64,000 bases of DNA from Brevibacillus laterosporus LMG 15441 (GTDB taxonomy: Bacteria > Bacillota > Bacilli > Brevibacillales > Brevibacillaceae). A program made the position numbers and the translations under genes. Shown here piece by piece: positions 34,968 through 43,758 of the stretch (position 1 is the stretch's first letter; the number at the start of each line of letters is the position of its first letter). The notes below the pieces were generated by a model, which ran no database searches, was not told the origin of the DNA, and saw only the letters and a list, made by a program, of their open reading frames with translations. The DNA is taken from positions 3,568,501-3,632,500 of the forward strand of contig NZ_CP007806.1 in NCBI RefSeq assembly GCF_000219535.2, given 5' to 3'.

Positions 34968-36224
34968 TTACGTTAAGAATACATTTGCATCAACATTTTC
35001 CGGGAATGCTTCCAATGGACTCACCATTGCCATCGCCATTTTGGAGTGGAATAATTCTTTCGCTACTGCTAGAACAGATTCCTGACTTACACGATCTACC
35101 TTCGCAATAATTTCATCTAGTGTAAGGTGTCGGCCATGTAACAGCTCATTTTTACCCAAGCGATTCATGCGGCTGCTAGTGCTTTCTAAGCTTAGCATCA
35201 AACTACCCTTAAGCTGTTCTTTTCCTTTGTTTAATTCTTTTTCTGTAATTCCGTTTGCGCGAACATCATGTAGAACATTAGACACGATGTCAAATACTTT
35301 ACCTACATGCTCTGGTGCTGTTCCCGTATAAATATTGAATGTACCAGATTCTTTATAGGAAGAGTGATAAGAATAAACAGAGTAAGCTAGACCGCGTTCT
35401 TCACGAATTTCTTGAAACAGTCGAGAACTCATGCTGCCACCCAAAATATTATTTAAAATAATTAAGGAATAAACATTGTCATGGCCCACAGCATAACCAG
35501 GCATAGACAGGCATAAATGAGCCTGCTCGGTCTGCTTTTGATGTACAATGCTTTGACCTGTAAAGGTTGGTGTAGCGATATCCATTGTTTTTCCTGCACG
35601 CTGGTACGTCGAAAATAATGATTGCACCAATGTGATTAACTCATCGTCAAAGTTACCTGCTACTGTAATTACCGTGTTCTCTGGTAAGTAGCGTTGTTCG
35701 ATATATGTCAACAAATCCTCGCGTTTCATGCCTTTGAGTACATCTTCTTTTCCCAGTATCGTGTACCCTAGCGAATGATCGGCATAGGAAGCACGTGCAA
35801 TCAGATCATGCACCAAATCATCTGGTGTATCCTCATACATACTGATTTCTTCTAGGACTACGTTCTTCTCTTTCTCTAGCTCCTCTGCATCAAAAACAGA
35901 GTTAAAGTACATATCAGATAAAATATTGAGAGCAAGCGGTGCGTGACGATCAAGTACACGCGCATAATAGCAAGTGTATTCTTTGGATGTAAAGGCGTTT
36001 ACATTCCCACCAATTTCATCAAACGCTTCCGCTATTTCTTTTGCACTGCGAGTTGTAGTACCTTTAAAAAACATGTGCTCCAAGAAATGTGAAATTCCGT
36101 TATTTTGCTCATTCTCATATTTTGAACCCGTTCCTACCCAAATTCCTAAAGCAACGGATCGAACACTAGCTATTTTTTCGGTAACAATCCGGACACCATT
36201 TGCACACGTATATGTTTGAATCAA
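34968..36224 (-). CDS. ymxG: M16 family zinc peptidase YmxG (MlpA/PqqL-type)
   Basis: Processing-peptidase-like M16 protease, 418 residues. It has the zinc motif HFLEHMFFKGT near residue 45, the downstream glutamate (EKEKNVVLEEISM) and the C-terminal inactive repeat with RGLAYSVYSY. Family members in Bacillus have been implicated in peptide turnover. The start is TTG 36224 after AGAGGGGGAT at 7 bases. It is a separate branch from the YmfF/YmfH pair elsewhere in the window. It lies between ylxY and dut. Confidence 0.93.
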   Translation of the reverse strand: MIQTYTCANGVRIVTEKIASVRSVALGIWVGTGSKYENEQNNGISHFLEHMFFKGTTTRSAKEIAEAFDEIGGNVNAFTSKEYTCYYARVLDRHAPLALNILSDMYFNSVFDAEELEKEKNVVLEEISMYEDTPDDLVHDLIARASYADHSLGYTILGKEDVLKGMKREDLLTYIEQRYLPENTVITVAGNFDDELITLVQSLFSTYQRAGKTMDIATPTFTGQSIVHQKQTEQAHLCLSMPGYAVGHDNVYSLIILNNILGGSMSSRLFQEIREERGLAYSVYSYHSSYKESGTFNIYTGTAPEHVGKVFDIVSNVLHDVRANGITEKELNKGKEQLKGSLMLSLESTSSRMNRLGKNELLHGRHLTLDEIIAKVDRVSQESVLAVAKELFHSKMAMAMVSPLEAFPENVDANVFLT

Positions 36225-36268
36225 ATCTGATCCCCCTCTATCAATCTGCTATCTCTGGCTTATGCCAC

Positions 36269-36300
36269 ACAGGGAAGCGATCATAAAGTCGCTTCCCTGT
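36269..36300 (-). promoter_or_regulatory. Perfect hairpin between ylxY and ymxG, no T-run
   Basis: ACAGGGAAGCGA (36269-36280) pairs with TCGCTTCCCTGT (36289-36300), 12 bp perfect, 8-base loop. Neither strand has a T-run next to it, so it is not a classical terminator. It may be an mRNA stabiliser or processing site at the ylxY/ymxG boundary. Confidence 0.55.
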
Positions 36301-36394
36301 TGTACATGTTACTGATAAGCGTTTCGCTTTCAATAGAAAATAACATGTCTTACTATAGCAAAAAATAGCGTCCGGTACAATATTCCATAAGCTT

Positions 36395-37375
36395 CTACGG
36401 CAATCGACGACTAGAGATTACCTCGGAAACCGTCGTTGGTTTCAATCCTTTTTTCTCAGCTAGTGTCAGCATTTGATCTAGTCCTTTAGATGAGGAATCA
36501 GTTGGGTGCATTAGTATGAGCACCCCTTTATCTAACTTCTTGCGAATGCGCTCTACCATCGTTCCTACCGGTGGGTTTTTCCAATCAATTGTATCCGCTG
36601 TCCAGAGAATGGTCTTCATCTGGTAATCCTGATGAGCAATTTCTACCACCCGTTGATTAAAGGAACCAGACGGCGGAGCAAATAGAGAGGGCTTTAAACC
36701 GATTGTCTTAGAAATAATATCTTGTGTTTTGCTAATCTCTTGGCGAATACGCGCCTCTCCCAGCTTGCTCATATCTGGATGGGAATAGGCATGATTTCCT
36801 ATTTCATGACCTCTATCATAAATTTTCTTCGCTAGCTCAGGATTTCGTTTGACCCAAGATCCGTCTAGAAAAAAGGTGGTTTTTACTTTATGCCGATCCA
36901 ATGTAGCAAGAATTTTATCCAGGTATTCATTGCCCCAGGCTACATTTATCATGAAGCACACTGCCTCTTTTTTGGGATTCCCTCTATAAATGGGATGAGC
37001 CCCTAGCTGTTCTACCTGTACCTTTGGCATCTGTTCTTTATAGACAATTGAACTTTCATCCTGCTTTCCTGTTTTCTTCATTTGAGCAATTGTTGCGTTA
37101 ACATCAATCACTCGTCCGTTATATCCCGGAATCGCTTTCCAGACAGGATCAAGATATGCATCTTGTGGTGCTTCCTCGCGTTCCTTTTGCCACTGCTCTA
37201 TCTTTTCTTTAAATGGCTCCTCAATGGTAATCTGACCTTGTACAGGGGTAACGCCAACTTTTAGTTGTGTAACATATGTGTTAATTGGAGATGAGGTTAC
37301 TAATCCAAACAATAACGCTCCACAAACAGTTGCTACCGCCATATATTTTCTTGTCTTTTTAGAATGCTGTTTCAC
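36395..37375 (-). CDS. ylxY: YlxY polysaccharide-deacetylase-like membrane-anchored protein
   Basis: CE4/NodB-fold protein, 326 residues, with an N-terminal basic segment and one hydrophobic anchor (VATVCGALLFGLVTS). The deacetylase domain spans ~135-320. Motif 2 is present (NHAYSHPDM, His-x3-His), as is the late HPTDSS. The first motif reads MINVAWGNEY in place of the usual TFDDG, so the metal- and catalytic-Asp pair is missing, as in other YlxY proteins. Start GTG 37375 has AAAGGTGA upstream; the 38-codon upstream frame is rejected. It sits between pnp and ymxG, as in B. subtilis. Confidence 0.92.
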   Translation of the reverse strand: MKQHSKKTRKYMAVATVCGALLFGLVTSSPINTYVTQLKVGVTPVQGQITIEEPFKEKIEQWQKEREEAPQDAYLDPVWKAIPGYNGRVIDVNATIAQMKKTGKQDESSIVYKEQMPKVQVEQLGAHPIYRGNPKKEAVCFMINVAWGNEYLDKILATLDRHKVKTTFFLDGSWVKRNPELAKKIYDRGHEIGNHAYSHPDMSKLGEARIRQEISKTQDIISKTIGLKPSLFAPPSGSFNQRVVEIAHQDYQMKTILWTADTIDWKNPPVGTMVERIRKKLDKGVLILMHPTDSSSKGLDQMLTLAEKKGLKPTTVSEVISSRRLP

Positions 37376-37468
37376 GGTTTCATCACCTTTGCTTTTATCT
37401 ATCGAGTTCTTACTCTTATTCTCTATCCTCTTTGTCCAATCTATGTAGAGAAAATGCTCGATAGAAGC

Positions 37469-37517
37469 AAAAAAAGCTTGCACCCACATAGTTTCCCATG
37501 ATCGGCAAAGCTTTTTG
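37469..37517 (-). terminator. Rho-independent terminator after pnp
   Basis: AAAAAAGCTTGC pairs with GCAAAGCTTTTT (one bulge), with inner pairing across the CCCACATAG/CATGATC region. A long T-run follows on the minus strand. It lies 9 bases past the pnp stop. Confidence 0.75.
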
Positions 37518-37525
37518 GCTATTTA

Positions 37526-39646
37526 TTATTCAGTTTCTTGTGGTGCAGCCTGCGCTTGTTCTTTCAAAACAGCTTTTCGAGAAATATTAACGCGGCCTTG
37601 GTCATCAATCTCGGTCACTTTAACCAAGATTTTATCCCCGACAGAAACTACATCTTCCGTTTTAGCGACGCGTTCTTCCGCTAGTTGTGAAATGTGGCAA
37701 AGTCCTTCTTTACCTGCAAACAACTCGATGAATGCACCGTATTTTTCAACACGTTTCACAGTTCCCAAGTAAGTTTGACCCACTTCTACTTCGCGTACCA
37801 AATCCTCGATGATTTGTTTTGCACGTAGGTTCGCATCTGCATCCGTAGAGGCGATAAAGATACGACCATCTTGCTCAATATCAATTTTAACGCCTGTCTC
37901 TTCGATGATCTTATTGATAACGCGACCTTGTGGCCCAATCACATCACGAATTTTTTCTGGGTTAATTGACATTGTCATGATCTTAGGTGCATAAGGAGAC
38001 AAGTGATCGCGCGGAGCATTGATTGTAGCCAGCATGCTTTCCAGAATATGCATTCTGCCTTCCTTCGCTTGCGTCAATGCTTGCTCTAGGATTTCACGAT
38101 TGATACCTTCAATCTTGATATCCATTTGAAGAGCTGTAACCCCTTCAGCGGTACCTGCTACCTTAAAGTCCATATCTCCCAAGTGGTCTTCCATACCTTG
38201 GATGTCTGTTAGGATGGAGAAATGTTCACCATCTGTATCCATGATCAAGCCCATTGCGATACCAGCAACTGGTGCTTTAATTGGTACCCCTGCATCCATC
38301 AAAGCAAGAACACTACCACAGATAGACGCTTGAGAAGTAGAACCATTCGATTCAATTACCTCTGATACTAGGCGAATTGTGTAAGGGAATTCTACTTCAC
38401 TAGGGATGATTGGTTCAATTGCTCTTTCACCCAATGCACCGTGACCGATTTCACGACGACCTGGAGGACGAAGTGGACGTGCTTCCCCTACGCTGTAAGG
38501 AGGGAAATTATAATGATGCATGAAGCGTTTTGTTTCTTCAAGACCAAGTCCATCCAAAATTTGTACATCACCAAGTGCTCCTAATGTACAAACGCTCAAT
38601 GCTTGTGTTTGACCGCGAGTAAATAAACCTGAACCGTGTGTTCTTGGTAAAATCCCCACTTCGCTCGACAATGGACGAATTTCAGTTAGTGCACGACCGT
38701 CTGGGCGAATTTTTTCATGGGTAATGAGACGACGAACTTCTTCTTTCACCATGTCGTAGAGAATTTCGCTAATTTCTCCCTCGCGCTCTGGATACACCTC
38801 AGCAAAATGAACTTGTGTCTCTTCTTTAACAGCATCGATCGCTTCTGCACGGGCATGCTTCTCTTCAACACGGACTGCTTCACGTATTTTAGCATCAGCA
38901 AAAGCACGCACAGCCTGGTCAACTTCCTCGTCTACACTATGCAAGACGACTTCCATTTTTTGCTTACCAATTTCAGCTACGATGTCATTTTGAAAAGCAA
39001 CTATTTTCTTGATGTGATCGTGACCATACATGATCGCTTCTAGCATGATTTCTTCCGGTACTTCTTTTGCACCAGCCTCTACCATGTTAATAGCGTCCAT
39101 CGTACCTGCCACCACTAGATGGATATCACTTTTTTCTTGCTCAGCAATCGTAGGGTTGATAATAAATTTACCGTCAATACGGCCTACAATAACACCAGCA
39201 ATCGGACCATTAAATGGGATTTCAGATGTACTCAATGCAGCAGAAGTACCAATCATTGCTGCGATTTCGGTTGAACAATCCTGATCAACGGAAAGAACTG
39301 TATTTACTACTTGTACATCATTGCGGAAGCCTTCCAAGAATAAAGGGCGAATTGGACGGTCAATTAATCGGCTCGCCAAAATAGCTCTCTCGCTTGGGCG
39401 ACCTTCTCGCTTAATAAATCCACCTGGAATTTTACCTACTGCATATAAGCGCTCTTCATAGTTTACCGTTAATGGAAAGAAATCCAAGTCTTTTGGTTCT
39501 TTCGAAACGGTAACCGCAGATAGAATGGTGGTATCTCCGTAACGCACTAAGACCGAACCTTGTGCCTGTTTTGCAACTTTACCAAACTCAAGCGTAAGTT
39601 TTCGGCCTGCTAAATCAAAGTCAAAAGTACGATATTGTTGCTCCAT
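37526..39646 (-). CDS. pnp: Polyribonucleotide nucleotidyltransferase (PNPase)
   Basis: 3'-5' phosphorolytic RNA exonuclease of the degradosome. The 706-residue protein has two RNase PH domains (first ~10-210; second ~310-540, with [14 protein letters not shown] and [10 protein letters not shown]), the linking alpha domain, a KH domain ([20 protein letters not shown], ~560) and an S1 domain ([17 protein letters not shown], ~630). The order rpsO-pnp is the conserved bacterial arrangement. ATG 39646 follows GGAGG about 12 bases upstream. A terminator lies just after rpsO, so pnp probably also has its own promoter. Confidence 0.97.
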   Translation of the reverse strand: MEQQYRTFDFDLAGRKLTLEFGKVAKQAQGSVLVRYGDTTILSAVTVSKEPKDLDFFPLTVNYEERLYAVGKIPGGFIKREGRPSERAILASRLIDRPIRPLFLEGFRNDVQVVNTVLSVDQDCSTEIAAMIGTSAALSTSEIPFNGPIAGVIVGRIDGKFIINPTIAEQEKSDIHLVVAGTMDAINMVEAGAKEVPEEIMLEAIMYGHDHIKKIVAFQNDIVAEIGKQKMEVVLHSVDEEVDQAVRAFADAKIREAVRVEEKHARAEAIDAVKEETQVHFAEVYPEREGEISEILYDMVKEEVRRLITHEKIRPDGRALTEIRPLSSEVGILPRTHGSGLFTRGQTQALSVCTLGALGDVQILDGLGLEETKRFMHHYNFPPYSVGEARPLRPPGRREIGHGALGERAIEPIIPSEVEFPYTIRLVSEVIESNGSTSQASICGSVLALMDAGVPIKAPVAGIAMGLIMDTDGEHFSILTDIQGMEDHLGDMDFKVAGTAEGVTALQMDIKIEGINREILEQALTQAKEGRMHILESMLATINAPRDHLSPYAPKIMTMSINPEKIRDVIGPQGRVINKIIEETGVKIDIEQDGRIFIASTDADANLRAKQIIEDLVREVEVGQTYLGTVKRVEKYGAFIELFAGKEGLCHISQLAEERVAKTEDVVSVGDKILVKVTEIDDQGRVNISRKAVLKEQAQAAPQETE

Positions 39647-39750
39647 TCTTTTAGCAGTCCTCCTTAATTAGACCATTGTCTAACATGATTCTTTTCTATC
39701 TCTATGTATTATTTCCTGCTATGGCAGAAATAAAATAGATATGATAATAG

Positions 39751-39776
39751 AAAAAGCGGGAATTCACCCGCTTTTT
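39751..39776 (-). terminator. Rho-independent terminator between rpsO and pnp
   Basis: AAAAAGCGGG and CCCGCTTTTT form a perfect 10-bp stem with a 6-base loop. The A/T ends would serve either direction. It lies 12 bases past rpsO. Read-through would allow rpsO-pnp co-transcription. Confidence 0.9.
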
Positions 39777-39788
39777 CAGACGTGCCGA

Positions 39789-40058
39789 TTAACGGCGAAG
39801 ACCAAGTTTGTCAACCAATGTACGATAACGAGCAACGTCGCTGTCTCTTAGGTAACCTAAAAGGTTACGGCGTTGACCTACCATTTTCAATAGACCACGA
39901 CGGCTGTGGTGATCTTTCTTATGAGTGCGTAGGTGTTCGTTAAGATTGTTGATGTTTTCCGTAAGAATTGCGATTTGAACCTCAGGAGATCCAGTATCGT
40001 TATCATGTGTACGGAATTCATTGATCAATTGAGTTTTACGCTCTTGAGTAAGTGCCAT
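39789..40058 (-). CDS. rpsO: 30S ribosomal protein S15
   Basis: The 89-residue protein has the S15 signature ([36 protein letters not shown]) and the usual length. It is a primary binder of 16S rRNA and can repress its own mRNA in many bacteria. ATG 40058 has GGAGGTG upstream. The leader between 40059 and 40150 is structured and may be the autoregulatory site. Confidence 0.98.
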   Translation of the reverse strand: MALTQERKTQLINEFRTHDNDTGSPEVQIAILTENINNLNEHLRTHKKDHHSRRGLLKMVGQRRNLLGYLRDSDVARYRTLVDKLGLRR

Positions 40059-40073
40059 TCGTACTCACCTCCA

Positions 40074-40150
40074 TTAATTTTCCCACTAGCTGAGCATGCC
40101 GTCGGTGAGAATCGGACAGCCAAGCTAAAGGGGCGTTCTATTTAGAACAG
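40074..40150 (-). promoter_or_regulatory. Structured rpsO leader, possible S15 autoregulatory element
   Basis: The mRNA between the promoter and rpsO has self-complementary pieces, e.g. TAGCTT with AGCTA and CCG...CGG, separated by a purine-rich loop. Autorepression by S15 through its leader is known in several bacteria, including Geobacillus. I cannot fold it exactly here, so the assignment is tentative. Confidence 0.4.
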
Positions 40151-40155
40151 TACAG

Positions 40156-40185
40156 ATTATAGCATACTTTTTTTCATAAAGTAAA
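40156..40185 (-). promoter_or_regulatory. Sigma-A promoter of rpsO
   Basis: Minus-strand TTTACT (40180-40185), 18-base spacer, perfect TATAAT (40156-40161) with extended -10 TGC. It lies about 100 bases upstream of the rpsO ATG, in the gap after ribF. Confidence 0.65.
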
Positions 40186-40210
40186 GGAAATCATTCACTG
40201 TCGTTAGCAT

Positions 40211-41149
40211 TCAAGCCAACTTAGCAAATTTATCTTTAGCAAAATTCACGTCTTGCTGGATTTGGGCGACAAGAGCATCCACGCCAGAAAATTTAATTTC
40301 ATCGCGGATCATGAAGAGTAATTCTACTTCTACATTTTTTCCATAAATCTCATCTTTAAACCCTATGATATGAACTTCCAGCGATTTTTCACGCTTCTCC
40401 AGCTCAAAAGTCGGCTTAATTCCAATATTCATCACACCGTCATAGGTTTGACCATCAACGGTAATTCGAACGCCATATACACCATTTTTCCCGATTAAAT
40501 AAGGCTCGTCCACACCGACATTTGCCGTAGGAAACCCGATGGTTCGACCGCGCTTGTCTCCGTGAATCACTGTTCCCTTTACCTTATAAGGGCGTCCTAA
40601 CAGATGACGTACTTGCTCTACTTCTCCCTGGTGCAGATATTCCCGAATAATGGTACTACTTACCTTTTCGCCTAAACGATTTACTGGACCAATGATATCT
40701 ACAGTATATCGGTCCTTGCTTAGTTCTAATAGCGTCTGAGTGGTCCCCATTCCCCGATAAGCAAACGTATTGTCAAAACCAACCACAATATGCTTGACCT
40801 GAAGCGGCAAAATCACTTCTTCTACAAAATCCTCAGGATAAATAGAGGAGAAGGCAATATCAAATTGCATGACAAAGACGATGTCTACTCCCATTTTTTC
40901 GAATTGCTCCAGCTTATCATCCAACGGGGTGATATATTGAGAATAACCACTTCTGCCTAGAACTTCACGTGGATGTGGGTCAAAGGTCAAGACACCACTT
41001 TTTATTCCATGTGCCTGGGCATGATCAATCGCTCGCTGGATGACGCGACGATGCCCGATATGAACACCATCGAAGTATCCCATGGCGACCGCGCATGGTT
41101 GTAATTCGATCTCAGATGAAAGCGGATAGGATAGTCGTATTATGTTCAA
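40211..41149 (-). CDS. ribF: Bifunctional riboflavin kinase / FAD synthetase
   Basis: Converts riboflavin to FMN and FMN to FAD. The 312-residue protein has the FAD synthetase domain (~15-180; GYFDGVHIGHRRVI, the HxGH nucleotidyltransferase motif, and TFDPHPREV) and the C-terminal flavokinase domain (GDKRGRTIGFPTANV, VMNIGIKPT). The start is TTG 41149 (LNIIRLSYP), 10 bases past the truB stop with GAGGTGGGG ahead; longer frames would overlap truB. B. subtilis calls it ribC. Confidence 0.95.
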   Translation of the reverse strand: MNIIRLSYPLSSEIELQPCAVAMGYFDGVHIGHRRVIQRAIDHAQAHGIKSGVLTFDPHPREVLGRSGYSQYITPLDDKLEQFEKMGVDIVFVMQFDIAFSSIYPEDFVEEVILPLQVKHIVVGFDNTFAYRGMGTTQTLLELSKDRYTVDIIGPVNRLGEKVSSTIIREYLHQGEVEQVRHLLGRPYKVKGTVIHGDKRGRTIGFPTANVGVDEPYLIGKNGVYGVRITVDGQTYDGVMNIGIKPTFELEKREKSLEVHIIGFKDEIYGKNVEVELLFMIRDEIKFSGVDALVAQIQQDVNFAKDKFAKLA

Positions 41150-41159
41150 AGTCCCCACC

Positions 41160-42092
41160 TCATGTGCGAAAAACTTTTTCTGGTTTGGCATATAGACCTC
41201 GGTGGCTCTTATATACCTTATGAATGCCAAGTAATTGACCATTACTATACAAACAAATGAGCTTCCCTTCCTCAACCTGACAACCTGGCAAGCCTGTTTC
41301 CAATCCGTTTAGAACAGCCTTAGCTCGATCCGCTGTAATTTCATAGCGAGGCAAATAAGATAAGGCTTCTCCAATTGGAATCACAAGTTGCTCAATGCTC
41401 TTAGAGCCCTGCTCCTTGTTCATGCTGGCTTCCAATTCCTCAAACGTATGAGCATGCTGCATTGTAAATGGTCCGCTTTTGACACGAACTAACTTGGCCA
41501 TATGCGCAGGATACCCCAGTTTTTGTCCAAGGTCAACACATAACGTACGCATATACGTCCCTTTGGAGCAAAGACAATAAAACGACACATCTACATATTC
41601 TGCGTTAGATTCAATGTGATGGAGCTGTAATTCATAAATAGTAACCTCGCGAGCCTTTCGCTCAATCGTAATTCCTTCACGGGCTAAATCATACAGACGC
41701 TGTCCATTTACCTTAATAGCAGAGTACATAGGAGGGGTTTGTTCGATTACGCCAAGCATTTCCTTCATTGCTTCCTCAACCCGTTCTCTAGTAATGCTCG
41801 CAGCATCCACCTTAGCTGTCTCCACTACCTCACCAGAGGCATCCTCGGTTGTCGTGGTTGAACCAATACGCATAACAACCTCATAAGCCTTTGGAAGCTC
41901 CTGTAAGTACTCCACAATTCGTGTCGCATTATTTATGCATATAGGTAACACACCTGTTACATCAGGGTCTAATGTTCCCGTATGCCCCACTTTTTTCGTT
42001 TGATAGATGCGACGAATTTTGGCAACACAATCATGTGAAGTCATTCCTGCTGGTTTATGTAAAACGAGAACTCCATGCTGCTGCTCATTCAT
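41160..42092 (-). CDS. truB: tRNA pseudouridine synthase B
   Basis: Makes pseudouridine 55 in tRNA. The 310-residue product has motif KPAGMTSHDCV, the catalytic Asp in HTGTLDPDVTGVLP and the YSAIKVNGQRLYDLAREG region, then the PUA-like C-terminus. ATG 42092 is chosen after GGAG-type sequence; it overlaps the end of nrnA by eight bases. It is followed by ribF after 10 bases. Confidence 0.96.
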   Translation of the reverse strand: MNEQQHGVLVLHKPAGMTSHDCVAKIRRIYQTKKVGHTGTLDPDVTGVLPICINNATRIVEYLQELPKAYEVVMRIGSTTTTEDASGEVVETAKVDAASITRERVEEAMKEMLGVIEQTPPMYSAIKVNGQRLYDLAREGITIERKAREVTIYELQLHHIESNAEYVDVSFYCLCSKGTYMRTLCVDLGQKLGYPAHMAKLVRVKSGPFTMQHAHTFEELEASMNKEQGSKSIEQLVIPIGEALSYLPRYEITADRAKAVLNGLETGLPGCQVEEGKLICLYSNGQLLGIHKVYKSHRGLYAKPEKVFRT

Positions 42093-43083
42093 TTCTTTCC
42101 ACTCCAAGCACTTGATCTACCAATGTCAAAACAGACTTCTTGGCTTCTTCCAAAGTTACATCCTTCATCGTGCAACCTGCTGCGCGGGCATGTCCACCGC
42201 CGCCGATATTCTTAGCTATCTGAGCTACATCTACCTTCGCACGTGAACGCAGGCTAATTTTGATAATGCCTTCTTCTACCTCGGTGAATAATATTCCAAC
42301 CTCGACGCCTTCAATATTACGCCCGTAATTTACAATGCCACCTGTATCATCATTGGTTGAATGGGTTTCTAAAAAATCCTGTTTTGATATTTGCATAGTG
42401 GCCACGAGTCCCTCGTTAGTCAGTTTCAGAGATGCTAAAGCACGTTTTAGAACCTGTACATGCTTTAATGTAATGCTCTCTAGACAACGTTCTGCGATCT
42501 CGGCTGAAGAAACTCCATATGTAAGTAGATGGGAGGCGATTTCCATCACGTGCGGTGTCGTATTGGAATATCGGAAACCACCTGTATCCGTAAGTAATCC
42601 TGTATAGATACATGTAGCAATTTCTTTTGTTAATGAAAAGGAGGAAGCAACACACCAATCATACATAATCTCTGCCGTTGCAGCGGCATGAGGCAGGAGA
42701 ATGTTATACGTACCAAACGCATCATTGGTAGGATGATGGTCAATATTTAGAATTTGTGCATCTGGAGCAAACAAATGAGTTACTTCTCCCATCCGACTGC
42801 TATCTGCCGCGTCTACAGCGATAACGCAGGAGAATTTCTCATCCACAGTTTGTTCCGATAGGTTGATGATGTGGTTGGAGCGCGGTAAAAAGGAGAACAT
42901 ATCAGGTGTAGACCCTTGGTTTACTATCACATAGCTTTTCCCCATCTGTTCTAACAACAAAGCCATAGCCAGTGCAGAGCCCGTCGTATCACCATCAGGA
43001 TTAACGTGGGAAATAATTAAGAAACGCTCGTTTTCACGAACAAAACGAGCGGCATCTAAGAAAACAGTTTGGTCGATATTCAT
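42085..43083 (-). CDS. nrnA: DHH-family oligoribonuclease / phosphoesterase NrnA
   Basis: Degrades short RNA oligomers and hydrolyses pAp. The 332-residue product has the DHH domain motifs (SHVNPDGDTTGSALAMAL, VDAADSSRMG, NIDHHPTNDAFG) and the C-terminal DHHA1 motif GGGGHARAAGC. The start ATG 43083 follows GGAGAG and sits one base after rbfA. In B. subtilis nrnA (ytqI) lies elsewhere, so its place inside the rbfA-truB operon is a rearrangement relative to that species. Confidence 0.94.
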   Translation of the reverse strand: MNIDQTVFLDAARFVRENERFLIISHVNPDGDTTGSALAMALLLEQMGKSYVIVNQGSTPDMFSFLPRSNHIINLSEQTVDEKFSCVIAVDAADSSRMGEVTHLFAPDAQILNIDHHPTNDAFGTYNILLPHAAATAEIMYDWCVASSFSLTKEIATCIYTGLLTDTGGFRYSNTTPHVMEIASHLLTYGVSSAEIAERCLESITLKHVQVLKRALASLKLTNEGLVATMQISKQDFLETHSTNDDTGGIVNYGRNIEGVEVGILFTEVEEGIIKISLRSRAKVDVAQIAKNIGGGGHARAAGCTMKDVTLEEAKKSVLTLVDQVLGVERNE

Positions 43084-43084
43084 C

Positions 43085-43447
43085 CTATTTCTCTCCTTCA
43101 TTTGGGGAGATTTCACGCAAAAGGTTATCGATTTTATTTCCGTAATCAATGGAAGCATCCAGTTTGAATAGAAGCTCAGGCACATGTCTTAATTTGATAC
43201 GACGGCCCACTTCTGTGCGTAGAAAGCCTCTTGCTTTTTGCAAGCCTTTCAGCGATTCTTCACGTTTGCTCTCATCTCCGAAAACGCTAATGTACACTTT
43301 TGCTTGTTGAAGGTCACTAGTTACTTCCACATCTGTTACTGTTACAAAACCGATGCGTGGATCTTTCATTTCACGTTGCAACAGAATGCTCAATTCTTTT
43401 TTGATCTCTTCACTTACGCGACTCATTCGGGTTTTATTCATGCTCAT
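43085..43447 (-). CDS. rbfA: Ribosome-binding factor A
   Basis: Binds the 30S subunit late in assembly. The 120-residue KH-like protein has [32 protein letters not shown] and AKVYISVFG, typical of RbfA. ATG 43447 lies eight bases after GGAGG; the GTG three codons further up overlaps that site and is rejected. It is between ylxP and nrnA. Confidence 0.96.
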   Translation of the reverse strand: MSMNKTRMSRVSEEIKKELSILLQREMKDPRIGFVTVTDVEVTSDLQQAKVYISVFGDESKREESLKGLQKARGFLRTEVGRRIKLRHVPELLFKLDASIDYGNKIDNLLREISPNEGEK

Positions 43448-43476
43448 TTTGTTCACCTCCGAACGTAAATCGTACC

Positions 43477-43758
43477 TTAGTCGTAGTATTCCGTATCCGC
43501 ACGAATTAACTCTACGTCGGAAAATGTTTCTACAAACCGCACGATGGTGGTAATTTCCTTTTGCAAAAAGGAGTATTCATTGGCAACGGCAGCTACCTCA
43601 AGTAAGGTACGCTGCCATTGCTCGTGAAAATCTATTTCAGCAATTGATACATTGTACTTATTTCGAATTTGACTCATGACGCTTTTAATAATCGAACGTT
43701 TTTCCTTAAGAGAACTCGTATAGGGCATAAACAATTCTAACTGCGTCACGGCTACCAT
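43477..43758 (-). CDS. ylxP: YlxP (DUF503) protein
   Basis: The 93-residue protein is recognised by family style ([27 protein letters not shown] and the C-terminal RADTEYYD) and by its place between infB and rbfA. Family function is unknown; some members have been tied to ribosome assembly. It overlaps the infB stop by one base (TAATG). Confidence 0.93.
   Translation of the reverse strand: MVAVTQLELFMPYTSSLKEKRSIIKSVMSQIRNKYNVSIAEIDFHEQWQRTLLEVAAVANEYSFLQKEITTIVRFVETFSDVELIRADTEYYD

Noticed and set aside
41150-41275. Longer N-terminus of ribF
   Set aside because: It would overlap truB by over 100 bases and does not fit the family start; TTG 41149 has a ribosome site and fits.
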